DNA of 7,516 bases, taken from assembly GCA_002469865.1 (NCBI GenBank), contig DKOD01000087.1, forward strand, positions 1 through 7,516. The letters are read 5' to 3'. The position numbers and the translations under genes are program-made. The stretch is from Alphaproteobacteria bacterium UBA7371. Its GTDB lineage: Bacteria; Pseudomonadota; Alphaproteobacteria; UBA8317. Below, in pieces: positions 1 through 6,315 of the stretch. Numbering within the stretch: position 1 is the first letter of the stretch; every line of letters begins with the position of its first letter. The notes beneath the pieces were generated by a model. The model was given only the letters and a program-made list of their open reading frames with translations, was not told the origin of the DNA and ran no database searches.

Positions 1-58
1 GGATCACCCCATTTGTTGCGATACCTAATATGTAGGCCCAAACACCCCTATTGTGCAG

Positions 59-72
59 TGCAATATATTGCA
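59..72. repeat. Perfect 14-bp palindrome, possible operator
   Basis: TGCAATATATTGCA reads identically on both strands. It lies in the 194-bp left-edge region, where I find no supportable gene. A perfect AT-centred palindrome of this length is the size of a dimeric repressor site, but no regulator gene or promoter in view ties it to a function. A related half-site (ATGCAATT) follows at 81-88. The palindrome is seen directly; an operator role is only inferred. Confidence 0.3.
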
Positions 73-194
73 TGGGAGCTATGCAATTGAGGACTGGCTG
101 TCGGAAGGTGAGGCACCCTACCAGGAACCCATGGGAAATATGATCTTAGAGCTTGCGTGTTGATGGCTTCCTTGCCTGCAAACCAGCTGCCTAT

Positions 195-272
195 TTAAAG
201 TTCCGATTGCACCACCACGAAAATTTTCAAGGCCACCAAAAGCCCAACGATCCACCAGCCCCAACGCCCCAT
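195..272 (-). CDS. Possible 25-residue single-helix membrane peptide
   Basis: A short reading frame lies 34 bp downstream of the 88-residue small membrane protein on the same strand. It starts MGRWGWW, continues as an unbroken hydrophobic helix rich in Val, Leu and Ile, and ends QSEL before TAA. A GGAAGG motif (284-289, minus strand) sits 11 nt before the ATG at 272. An in-frame ATG at 281 is only 2 nt from that motif, which is too close for a good start. The composition fits a single-pass membrane peptide. The frame stays open upstream to 404, but that part overlaps the preceding gene in another frame and looks non-coding. No family is recognised, and a chance ORF is quite possible. Confidence 0.25.
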   Translation of the reverse strand: MGRWGWWIVGLLVALKIFVVVQSEL

Positions 273-306
273 GGTTACCATATCCTTCCATGGGTCTTGA
301 GCCCGA

Positions 307-573
307 TCACGCGTCGCGCCCGCGCGGGGAAAGCCCCTCGGGGGCCACCGGTTCGTTGTTGTTAGGTGCTGTGCCTGGAGGTGCAGGTTGCCCGCCACCA
401 TCATAGGGCAGAATACCCCTGCGCGGGGTGCATTTGTCGGAAAAAAATTGTTCGACCATGGATTCTTTGCAATTCATGTGGGCAGGCTGTTCCAAGCCCT
501 CTGATTCCGCATAAATCAAGGCGCCAATGAGGGCCAACAAAACCACGCCCAAAATAATCATGCCCCGACCCAT
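307..573 (-). CDS. Small one-helix protein with two cysteines, unknown function
   Basis: This is an 88-residue protein I do not recognise. Residues 5-22 form one hydrophobic helix (MIILGVVLLALIGALIYA), which is either a membrane anchor or a signal peptide cut after the final Ala. Next comes a short polar region with Cys35 and Cys48, 13 residues apart, which could form a disulfide if exported. The tail from about residue 58 is Gly-, Pro- and Asn-rich and looks disordered. The start is well supported: GGGAGG (579-584, minus strand) lies 5 nt before ATG 573. The gene follows the oxidoreductase stop by 70 bp on the same strand, so it may be cotranscribed and act in the same redox or membrane process; that link is inference. 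Its GC-rich 3' end contains a GCCCC/GGGGC hairpin (333-345) that could mark transcript termination, though no real U-run follows. Confidence 0.65.
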   Translation of the reverse strand: MGRGMIILGVVLLALIGALIYAESEGLEQPAHMNCKESMVEQFFSDKCTPRRGILPYDGGGQPAPPGTAPNNNEPVAPEGLSPRGRDA

Positions 574-643
574 ATGCTCCTCCCTAAATCTTTGCCGAGC
601 TAACCCATACGACTTGGGTGCCCTGGTACGAAATTACAAGAAA

Positions 644-1990
644 TTAAAACAGACGTGGAAGACGGGCCAACAGCCGCAAAACCCTTTTGTTGCCTTCATG
701 GAGTTTCGTGGAAGCCTGATAGGCCATGACGATGCCACGCACCAATTCCCCATCACTTGGGTAAGGATAACTGGGCTTGGCAAGCTCGGTATATGGCGAG
801 GCTTTGAGCATGTGCTCATCCAGAAATGGCGCCATGTTGGACGAACCTGGAAAGAACAAAACAGCGCCTTGCAAGCGTTTGGATTTCTTCTCCAACATAA
901 GTCCGGCATAGGCATCACGCCCCTCGGTCAAGGCACGATCGCTGTTGCTGCTGTTTTCAAGCCAGGCACAACCTTCAGGCGCTGGCCATTGAACATTGCC
1001 AATGGCTGTAATTTCCGAAGACATGTAGATGGATCTTGGCAGGTTTTTTCGTCTTTGTGCCACGGGCCAAGGCGCCACAATATTGCGAAGCACCACGCCT
1101 GCATCATGGGACGCGGCATGGGTCAAATAGGGCTGGCCGGCAGCATCACCTGCTGCATAAAGCCATGGACAGCCGCCGACCCGAAGATTTTGCGAAACCT
1201 CCTTGCCTATGCCCAATTCCTCCAAGCCCAAGTCGTTGAGATCATGCTCTCGCCCAAGGGCCTGCAGAACATGATGGGCATGCAACTGACTGCCATCGGC
1301 TAAATTCAGCCGCAGTTGCGCCCCCTGATCATCCACCGAAACCAATGAGGCATGCTCCCTTAAGGTCACCTGTTGTTGGCGCAAGACTTGCCGTAACAAT
1401 TCCTGCAACTTTGGGGGATAACCGGCCAAGATTTCGGATCTGGCCAAAATCGTCACCCGCAAACCAAGACCCGCAAAGGCCTCCGACATTTCTAGCGCGA
1501 TAGCCCCTCCGCCTAGGATGACCACTTGTCCATGAAGATCCTGGGACCAAAGATCATCGGTGGTCAAAACCTTCGGCGCAGCCAAGGGTGAAAGCATGGA
1601 ATGCGTTCGGGGTCGCGAACCAGTGGCCAGCACCACATAACGGCCATCATGGAGTTGGCCGAGACTGTCGCGAACCTTGCCACGTCCCTCAATCCATCCT
1701 TTGCCATTGATGACTTGCACCCCCAGCCCCTCAAATCGTTCCTGGCTGTCATGATGCTGAATGGATGCCACCACGTCCGCCGCATGCAACTTGGCGTCAG
1801 ACCAATCCTGGTCCATATGGGACGCATGCAAGATGGATTTTGAAGGCACACAGCCATGATGAAGGCAATCACCACCCATGGGCTGGGGTGCAATCAAGGT
1901 CACATCCAACCCCATGGCAGCGCCGCCAGCAGCCACGGACAACCCTGCTGCACCACCACCCAAAACAATGATATCTTTTTTCTTGCTCAT
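644..1990 (-). CDS. FAD-dependent pyridine nucleotide-disulfide oxidoreductase, mercuric reductase-like
   Basis: This 448-residue flavoprotein is of the dihydrolipoamide dehydrogenase/mercuric reductase fold. The FAD-binding GGGAAG motif is at residues 11-16. The redox-active disulfide is Cys42/Cys47 in GGDCLHHGCVPSK. A second dinucleotide site is at 160-165 (GGGAIA), and the FAD-closing LYAAGDAAG at 277-285. The C-terminal dimer domain runs from about 316 to the end. The second nucleotide site is GxGxxA, followed by ILAR at 181-184. As I recall, this resembles NADPH-using mercuric reductases rather than NADH enzymes with an acidic residue there. The catalytic His-Pro of lipoamide dehydrogenases is Tyr410-Pro411 here, with Glu415 kept, so a standard dihydrolipoamide dehydrogenase is unlikely. 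I see no N-terminal metal-binding domain and no C-terminal Cys pair like MerA's, so mercury reduction is unproven. The start at 1990 overlaps the VTT gene's stop as ATGA; the frame is open 29 codons further, but that stretch lies inside the VTT gene. The substrate is unknown. Confidence 0.9.
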   Translation of the reverse strand: MSKKKDIIVLGGGAAGLSVAAGGAAMGLDVTLIAPQPMGGDCLHHGCVPSKSILHASHMDQDWSDAKLHAADVVASIQHHDSQERFEGLGVQVINGKGWIEGRGKVRDSLGQLHDGRYVVLATGSRPRTHSMLSPLAAPKVLTTDDLWSQDLHGQVVILGGGAIALEMSEAFAGLGLRVTILARSEILAGYPPKLQELLRQVLRQQQVTLREHASLVSVDDQGAQLRLNLADGSQLHAHHVLQALGREHDLNDLGLEELGIGKEVSQNLRVGGCPWLYAAGDAAGQPYLTHAASHDAGVVLRNIVAPWPVAQRRKNLPRSIYMSSEITAIGNVQWPAPEGCAWLENSSNSDRALTEGRDAYAGLMLEKKSKRLQGAVLFFPGSSNMAPFLDEHMLKASPYTELAKPSYPYPSDGELVRGIVMAYQASTKLHEGNKRVLRLLARLPRLF

Positions 1991-2661
1991 GGATTTTGGC
2001 CCCGGTTTTTGCTTTTGGCCCAAGCCTTTGCCAGCATCTGCAGCAACATCAAGACAGCAAGGCCAGCCCCAACCCAAACCAGCAAGAATGGGTCAAAACC
2101 ATCGGCCAACCCGCCTGCACCCTCAGCCACCGCCAAAACGGCCATGGCACCGGGCATCACGCCTAAGAGGCTGACGACATAAAACACGCCTCGGTGGATG
2201 GGCAGCAAACTGGGCAACAAATTCACAAGAACAAAGGGAAATATTGGCAGCAACCGCAACATCAATGTGGTGCGCGCTGGGGCTTGTTCCAATTCCTGCA
2301 ATATCCATCCAAACCGGGTGCCGATGCTTTCTTTTTGTGCGGCACCCACCAACCGCTCGGCCAGCCACATATTAACCGGTAGGCCAAAAGCCACCGAAAG
2401 CATGATGGCCAGAAAGCCCAACCAAAAACCAAATAACAATCCTGCCAACAAGCTGGCCGCCGATGCCAGCGGCATGGAGAAGCCCACAATCGCGCCATAG
2501 GCAGCAACAAAGAGAACAAAGACCAGCCAAAAATACTCGTTCAATACCGGACGAGCCCAGCGGGCAAGCTGTTCGGCCATGACCTGCAGGTCGACAAAAA
2601 GCGTGGTGAGCAACAGCAAAAGCAACAACATGAAGCCCAAAACAAGCTTTTTGTGGTGCAT
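1987..2661 (-). CDS. TVP38/TMEM64 (VTT/DedA-like) integral membrane protein
   Basis: This 224-residue inner-membrane protein has a strongly hydrophobic first helix (about 6-24) and further helices near 44-62, 66-92, 132-153, 158-180 and 190-210. VTT family hallmarks are visible: a small-residue region SMPLASAASLLAGLLFG (62-78), LRLLPIFPFVLVN (135-147) and GVMPGAM (167-173). The C-terminal tail is basic (KAWAKSKNR), suggesting a cytoplasmic end. VTT/DedA proteins are linked to lipid scrambling or transport and envelope homeostasis, but the substrate here cannot be read from sequence. Its stop overlaps the oxidoreductase start (ATGA), so translation is probably coupled. VTT domains also occur fused or adjacent to such oxidoreductases elsewhere, which supports a joint function. 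The chosen start is ATG 2661, 9 nt after AAGGA; a GTG codon directly before it (2664) is an alternative. Confidence 0.85.
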   Translation of the reverse strand: MHHKKLVLGFMLLLLLLLTTLFVDLQVMAEQLARWARPVLNEYFWLVFVLFVAAYGAIVGFSMPLASAASLLAGLLFGFWLGFLAIMLSVAFGLPVNMWLAERLVGAAQKESIGTRFGWILQELEQAPARTTLMLRLLPIFPFVLVNLLPSLLPIHRGVFYVVSLLGVMPGAMAVLAVAEGAGGLADGFDPFLLVWVGAGLAVLMLLQMLAKAWAKSKNRGQNP

Positions 2662-2687
2662 CACATGGATTCCTTTACAAAATAGCT

Positions 2688-2702
2688 ATGGGCTTGGCCC
2701 AT
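2688..2702. promoter_or_regulatory. Inverted repeat in the divergent promoter region
   Basis: ATGGGC and GCCCAT flank a 3-bp centre (TTG) in the 103-bp gap between the leftward VTT gene and the rightward RNase D gene. Both operons must start transcription in or near this gap, so the repeat is well placed for an operator shared by the two directions. No convincing sigma-70 -35/-10 pair was found on either strand. The symmetry is seen directly; the regulatory role is inferred. Confidence 0.25.
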
Positions 2703-2764
2703 GCACCTGGTTTAGAGATGGTGCAAATCATTGCCCATGAAAGATCCCAAAGGACAAAAACCCC

Positions 2765-3376
2765 ATGACCATCCACCTTCATCACAACGATATTCCCACT
2801 GATCTTTCCTTGGGCAACATGCTTGCCATTGATACTGAGGCCATGGGGTTGCGGAATGGCCGGGATAGGCTTTGTGTCTTGCAAATGAGTGATGGTCAGG
2901 GCGATGCTCATTTGGTGCGTTTTGCGCCAGGCCAATATGAAGCGCCAAACCTGCGCAAGCTCCTTGCCGATGAGAGCCGCCTGAAATTGTTGCATTATGC
3001 CCGCTTCGATATGGCGATCATCAAGCGTCATTTGGGTATCATGCTCACGCCAGTTTACTGCACAAAAATTGCCTCCAAGATTGCCCGGACCTACACCGAC
3101 CGTCATGGCTTGAAGGAACTGGCCCGGGAAATAGCCGGGGTGGAGATATCCAAACAACAGCAATCCTCAGACTGGGGCCAGGAAGAATTGACCGAAGCTC
3201 AGATGAATTATGCCGCCAGCGATGTCCTATACCTGCACAAGATACGCGAAGGGCTTGAGTCCATGCTTGCCCGCGAGGAACGAAGCCATCTTCTGGAACC
3301 TTGCCTTTCCTTCTTGCCCCATCGTGTGATGCTGGATTTGGAAGGTTGGGGGGATAGTGATGTCTTCAGCCACTGA
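2765..3376 (+). CDS. rnd: Short RNase D-like 3'-5' exonuclease
   Basis: This 203-residue protein consists of a single DEDDy exonuclease domain. The expected metal ligands are visible: Asp23 and Glu25 in IDTEAMGL, Asp82 in HYARFDMAIIKRHLG, and Tyr149 and Asp153 in NYAASD. RNase D enzymes trim 3' ends of tRNA and other structured RNA. The E. coli enzyme is roughly twice as long because it carries HRDC domains after the exonuclease domain. Those are absent here, and the reading frame ends cleanly, so this is a natural short form rather than a truncation. The short form is commonly found upstream of kdsD and the lpt genes in alphaproteobacteria. The start is ATG 2765, 10 nt after AAGGA. The 3' end overlaps kdsD by 17 bp, making it the likely first gene of the operon. 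The exonuclease call is firm; the exact RNA substrate is not. Confidence 0.88.
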   Translation: MTIHLHHNDIPTDLSLGNMLAIDTEAMGLRNGRDRLCVLQMSDGQGDAHLVRFAPGQYEAPNLRKLLADESRLKLLHYARFDMAIIKRHLGIMLTPVYCTKIASKIARTYTDRHGLKELAREIAGVEISKQQQSSDWGQEELTEAQMNYAASDVLYLHKIREGLESMLAREERSHLLEPCLSFLPHRVMLDLEGWGDSDVFSH

Positions 3377-4319
3377 CTTAGAGCATGGCCGAAGGGTCAT
3401 CACCGAAGAAGCCAAGGCGTTGCAATTGCTTGCCGACAGTTTGGGTGATGAATTTGCCAATGCCCTTGAGGCCATTTTGAACCTTAAGGGCCGTTTGATT
3501 GTGACCGGCATGGGAAAGTCCGGTCATGTGGGCAACAAAATCGCCGCCACCCTCGCCTCCACGGGCCAACCATCATTTTTTGTTCATCCCGGTGAAGCAA
3601 GCCATGGCGATCTGGGCATGATTGGCCGGGATGATGGTCTTTTGGCCTTGTCCAATTCTGGCGAAACCAGTGAATTGTCCGATGTTCTTGCCCATGCCAA
3701 AAGGCTTGGCATCCCCCTGATCACCGTCACCGGCCGCCCCCAATCCACCATGAGCCGCATGGCCGACCATCCCTTGGTGTTGCCCAATGCGCCAGAAGCC
3801 TGCCCCAATGGTCTTGCCCCGACCTCCTCAACAACCATGGCCATGGCACTTGGCGATGCCCTAGCCGTTGCGCTGATGCATCGTCGGATGTTTGCGGCGG
3901 AAGATTTTTTCAAGCTTCATCCAGGCGGGCGCCTGGGCCTTAAATTCATCACTGTTGGTAGCCTCATGCATGATGGGGATGATTTGCCACGCGTTCACAG
4001 CAATGACAGCCTGGACCAGGTGCTGTTGGAAATCACCTCAAAAACATTGGGCTGCACGCTGGTCATGGAAGATGACAAATGCCAGGGCATTATCACCGAT
4101 GGTGATTTGCGCAGACATTTAAACCCCAAGCTGTTCGAAAAATTTGCCCGGGACATCATGACCACCGACCCAATTTGGGTGCATCAAGATGAACCAGCTG
4201 CACGGGCCCTTGGGCTGATGCAGGAACGAGGGATTACCCTGGTCTTGGTCAAAGATGATGGCCCTGAGCCCATTGGGTTGTTGCATATTCACGACTGCTT
4301 GAGGGCTGGCCTTGGCTAA
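3360..4319 (+). CDS. kdsD: D-arabinose-5-phosphate isomerase (KpsF/GutQ family)
   Basis: This cytoplasmic enzyme interconverts ribulose 5-phosphate and arabinose 5-phosphate, the first committed step toward Kdo for lipid A-core LPS. The 319-residue protein has the full family layout: a SIS sugar-isomerase domain (about 40-175) followed by two CBS domains (about 205-258 and 265-318). Signature stretches are MGKSGHVGNK (51-60), SNSGETSELSD (98-108), TSSTTMAMALGDALAVAL (155-172) and KLHPGGRLG (185-193). Lys53, Glu105, Glu146 and His187 fall where I recall the E. coli KdsD active residues, with a constant offset of six. The start is ATG 3360 inside the end of the RNase D gene, after a G-rich Shine-Dalgarno-like run at 3346-3353; GTG 3357 directly before it is an alternative. 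LptC begins before this gene ends, so Kdo supply and LPS export are physically coupled. The family match is strong. Confidence 0.95.
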   Translation: MSSATDLEHGRRVITEEAKALQLLADSLGDEFANALEAILNLKGRLIVTGMGKSGHVGNKIAATLASTGQPSFFVHPGEASHGDLGMIGRDDGLLALSNSGETSELSDVLAHAKRLGIPLITVTGRPQSTMSRMADHPLVLPNAPEACPNGLAPTSSTTMAMALGDALAVALMHRRMFAAEDFFKLHPGGRLGLKFITVGSLMHDGDDLPRVHSNDSLDQVLLEITSKTLGCTLVMEDDKCQGIITDGDLRRHLNPKLFEKFARDIMTTDPIWVHQDEPAARALGLMQERGITLVLVKDDGPEPIGLLHIHDCLRAGLG

Positions 4320-4944
4320 GGATCGGGCAGAATTGCTAACCAAGGCAGCCGCCCAAGATCGGATGCGCTCTGAGGATGCACGCATACGTCATGAGCGTGG
4401 CAAGAGGCGGATGAACATCATCCTATCACTTTTGTTCATGGGCATCGTCGTTTTGTTCGTGGCCTTTTATGAGGGCCGATCACTGGTTGACAATATTGCC
4501 AGCCTCATGGGCCGCCTGACCATTGAAAATGCCTCCTATAAGGGCACCGACGAAAACGGCAATCCATATGAAATTGGTGCCCGCTATGCCTACCCCGACG
4601 GGGTTAACCCCGACCTGGTGGATTTGGAGGAGGTTGAAGGCTTTTTCTCAACAGAAGACGGCGCCCCCTTGAACCTGACCGCACAAAGCGGAACGGTTTA
4701 CATCAAGGAAAGACGCTTTCGTTTGGCGGGAAACATACGGCTTGCTGGGGAGCGCGAATTTGAAGCCAAAGCCGATCGCGCCAATGGCAATATCAATGAT
4801 GAACAACTGGCCATGGCAGGGAATGTGTCGATCAATCACGAATTGGGCTTCATTTCGTCGGATGAGGCCGTTATCAACAAGAAATCGAACCAAGCAACTT
4901 TCAAGGGCAACGTCCGGCTCATCATCAAACAGGAAAAGAAATGA
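4312..4944 (+). CDS. lptC: LPS export inner-membrane bitopic protein LptC
   Basis: LptC sits in the inner membrane with the LptB2FG transporter and passes LPS to periplasmic LptA. The 210-residue product has a charged cytoplasmic leader rich in Arg, Lys and Glu (1-33), one membrane helix (about 34-53) and a periplasmic domain of beta-rich OstA/LptC type. The strand patterns GTVYIKERRFRLAGNIRL and AMAGNVSINHELGFISSDEA are typical of it. The best start is a TTG at 4312, overlapping the end of kdsD by 8 bp, with GAGGG about 6 nt upstream. The next in-frame ATG (4363) has no good ribosome site, and an ATG at 4411 would begin right at the helix. The leader makes it longer than E. coli LptC (191 residues). 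Its stop overlaps the lptA start (ATGA), implying translational coupling. Confidence 0.88.
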   Translation: MAKDRAELLTKAAAQDRMRSEDARIRHERGKRRMNIILSLLFMGIVVLFVAFYEGRSLVDNIASLMGRLTIENASYKGTDENGNPYEIGARYAYPDGVNPDLVDLEEVEGFFSTEDGAPLNLTAQSGTVYIKERRFRLAGNIRLAGEREFEAKADRANGNINDEQLAMAGNVSINHELGFISSDEAVINKKSNQATFKGNVRLIIKQEKK

Positions 4945-5495
4945 TTGGTCTTTCGAAAACGCATTTCGCCAACATCATCCTGGGGTTTGTCCTAACAATT
5001 GGGCTTGTCTTCTTCGCCACATCACCCTCTTTTGCACAACTTAAAATGACGGATTCGGGCGAACCCATCGAGGTGCTCGCTGATCAGTTGGATTATGATG
5101 ACGAAACCCGCCATGCCCGCTTCACGGGCAATGTCTTGGCGACCCAGGGAAAATCGGAAATCTATTGCCAAGAATTGGATGTCTTCTACAAAGAAGTTGA
5201 TGGCGAAAATGTTCTGGAAAAATTGGTGGCCAAGGTGGATGTGTTGATCATCACCGAGGATGGTGAAGAGGCCACTGCGGACCAAGCCACCTACCTGCCA
5301 GAAGAAGAAACCATGGTGCTTGTGGGTGACGTGGTCATCAAGCAAGGGGAAAATGTGATTTCTGGTCCCAAGGTTGAAATTGAGACAGCCACGGGAAAGG
5401 CCAAGGTCTCTGGTGGGCGGGTGCGTAGCTTCTTAAAACAACAGCCTGATAAAGATCCTGCTGCTAAAGCCGAAAAATCAGAAAAGAAAGATTAA
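4941..5495 (+). CDS. lptA: Periplasmic LPS bridge protein LptA
   Basis: LptA forms the periplasmic bridge that carries LPS from LptC to the outer-membrane LptDE complex. The 184-residue precursor has a Sec signal peptide: a Lys near the start, a hydrophobic core at about 10-27 and a likely cut after SPSFA at residue 32. The mature part is a single OstA/LptA jellyroll of repeating short strands, including EPIEVLADQLDYDDETRHAR (41-60), the FTGNVLATQG turn (61-70) and DGEEATADQATYLPEEETMV (107-126). A Lys/Glu-rich, probably disordered tail begins near residue 168. The ATG overlaps the lptC stop by 4 bp, with AGGA about 6 nt upstream. LptB follows after 5 bp. The position between lptC and lptB confirms the assignment. 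Confidence 0.93.
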   Translation: MIGLSKTHFANIILGFVLTIGLVFFATSPSFAQLKMTDSGEPIEVLADQLDYDDETRHARFTGNVLATQGKSEIYCQELDVFYKEVDGENVLEKLVAKVDVLIITEDGEEATADQATYLPEEETMVLVGDVVIKQGENVISGPKVEIETATGKAKVSGGRVRSFLKQQPDKDPAAKAEKSEKKD

Positions 5496-5500
5496 CAGCC

Positions 5501-6232
5501 ATGGATGACATCCAGGGACTTCAGGCGGAGGGCCTGGGCAAAAGCTACCATGGCCGTCCCGTGGTGCGTGATGTGTCCATCAATTTGAAACGGGGTGAGG
5601 CTGTGGGGCTTCTGGGCCCCAATGGTGCTGGCAAAACAACGTGTTTTTACATGATTTGTGGCCTGGTCATGGCGGAACGTGGCATCGTGAGGCTTGAGGG
5701 CACAGACATCACCAAATTGCCCATGCATATGCGCGCCAGGCTTGGCATTGGCTATTTGCCCCAGGAGGCCTCTATTTTCCGGGGGATGACCGTTTCAGAA
5801 AACATCACGGCCGTGTTGGAGTTGGTTTGGCCAAACAAACAAGACCGCCGCCAAAGGCTGGAAGATTTGATGGAGGAATTCACGATTTCACATCTTCGCG
5901 ATGCCCCGGCCATTGCCCTGTCTGGTGGGGAGCGCCGCCGTCTGGAAATAGCAAGGGCACTGGCCACAGATCCTGGCTATGTGTTGCTAGATGAGCCCTT
6001 TGCCGGCATTGACCCCATTGCTGTTGGTGGAATCCAGCGCCTTGTGGCGCACCTCACCGATCGTGGAATTGGCGTGCTGATCACCGATCATAATGTACGT
6101 GAGACCCTTAGGCTCATTGACCGAGCCTACATCATGCATGACGGGCAATTGCTCCATGAAGGCACGCCACAATCGGTGATTGATAATGAAGCCGTGCGAC
6201 AGGTCTATCTCGGTGACAAATTCGATCTGTAA
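5501..6232 (+). CDS. lptB: LPS export ABC transporter ATPase LptB
   Basis: LptB is the cytoplasmic ATPase that drives LPS extraction by the LptB2FG complex; the permeases LptF and LptG are not in this window. The 243-residue protein has every ABC motif intact: Walker A GPNGAGKT (39-46), Q-loop Gln88 in GYLPQEASIFRG, signature LSGGE (140-144), Walker B VLLDEP (161-166) with Glu165, and switch His197 in TDHNV. The C-terminal VRQVYLGDKF (232-241) is the ending typical of LptB and separates it from amino-acid-transporter ATPases. The length matches the family. The gene starts 5 bp after lptA, with only a weak purine-rich ribosome site, so it probably depends on translation from upstream. It is the last gene of the tight part of the operon; a 158-bp gap follows. 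Confidence 0.96.
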   Translation: MDDIQGLQAEGLGKSYHGRPVVRDVSINLKRGEAVGLLGPNGAGKTTCFYMICGLVMAERGIVRLEGTDITKLPMHMRARLGIGYLPQEASIFRGMTVSENITAVLELVWPNKQDRRQRLEDLMEEFTISHLRDAPAIALSGGERRRLEIARALATDPGYVLLDEPFAGIDPIAVGGIQRLVAHLTDRGIGVLITDHNVRETLRLIDRAYIMHDGQLLHEGTPQSVIDNEAVRQVYLGDKFDL

Positions 6233-6273
6233 TTGCCCCCTTGCATTTGGGCGCCGACAGGGCCACGTTTCAT

Positions 6274-6299
6274 GGTAACGGGGCGGTTACGCCCTTACC
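6274..6299 (+). promoter_or_regulatory. Two-part hairpin after lptB
   Basis: The outer stem GGTAA (6274-6278) pairs with TTACC (6295-6299). The inner stem GGGCG (6281-6285) pairs with CGCCC (6290-6294) around a GTTA loop, leaving a 2-nt bulge on the 5' side. There is no U-run after it, so it is not a canonical intrinsic terminator. It could be an RNA-processing or stability element separating lptB from hpf. TAACGG (6276-6281) can instead pair with CCGTTA (6304-6309), giving a mutually exclusive fold. The base pairing is seen in sequence; the function is inferred. Confidence 0.45.
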
Positions 6300-6315
6300 G
6301 CTTCCGTTATTGCAT

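Noticed and set aside
1..73. Minus-strand frame starting at ATG 73 and running off the left edge
   Set aside because: It has only 24 codons in view, no ribosome site and no recognised motif. It cannot be judged without the flanking sequence.
29..163. Plus-strand open stretch ending ...GNMILELAC then TGA
   Set aside because: The composition is protein-like, but the only start is a GTG at 53 without a ribosome site, and a stop lies upstream at 26-28. It is too short to support.
153..365. Plus-strand open frame of 70 codons at the left
   Set aside because: It overlaps the minus-strand small genes, has no Shine-Dalgarno motif, and has a composition (His, Pro, Arg rich) typical of a non-coding frame.
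604..620. Weak hairpin ACCCA/TGGGT between the oxidoreductase and the small protein gene
   Set aside because: The stem is only 5 bp with a 7-nt loop and no U-run on the minus strand. It is not enough to call a terminator.
527..1303. Long plus-strand open frame (258 codons)
   Set aside because: It lies antisense to the well-supported oxidoreductase and the start of the small protein gene, has no ribosome site, and shows no recognisable motif. It is a shadow of the minus-strand coding sequence.
1991..2077. Upstream extension of the oxidoreductase by 29 codons
   Set aside because: The frame is open, but it lies wholly inside the VTT gene, and the extension is not family-like. The ATGA start at 1990 precedes the FAD motif at the usual distance.
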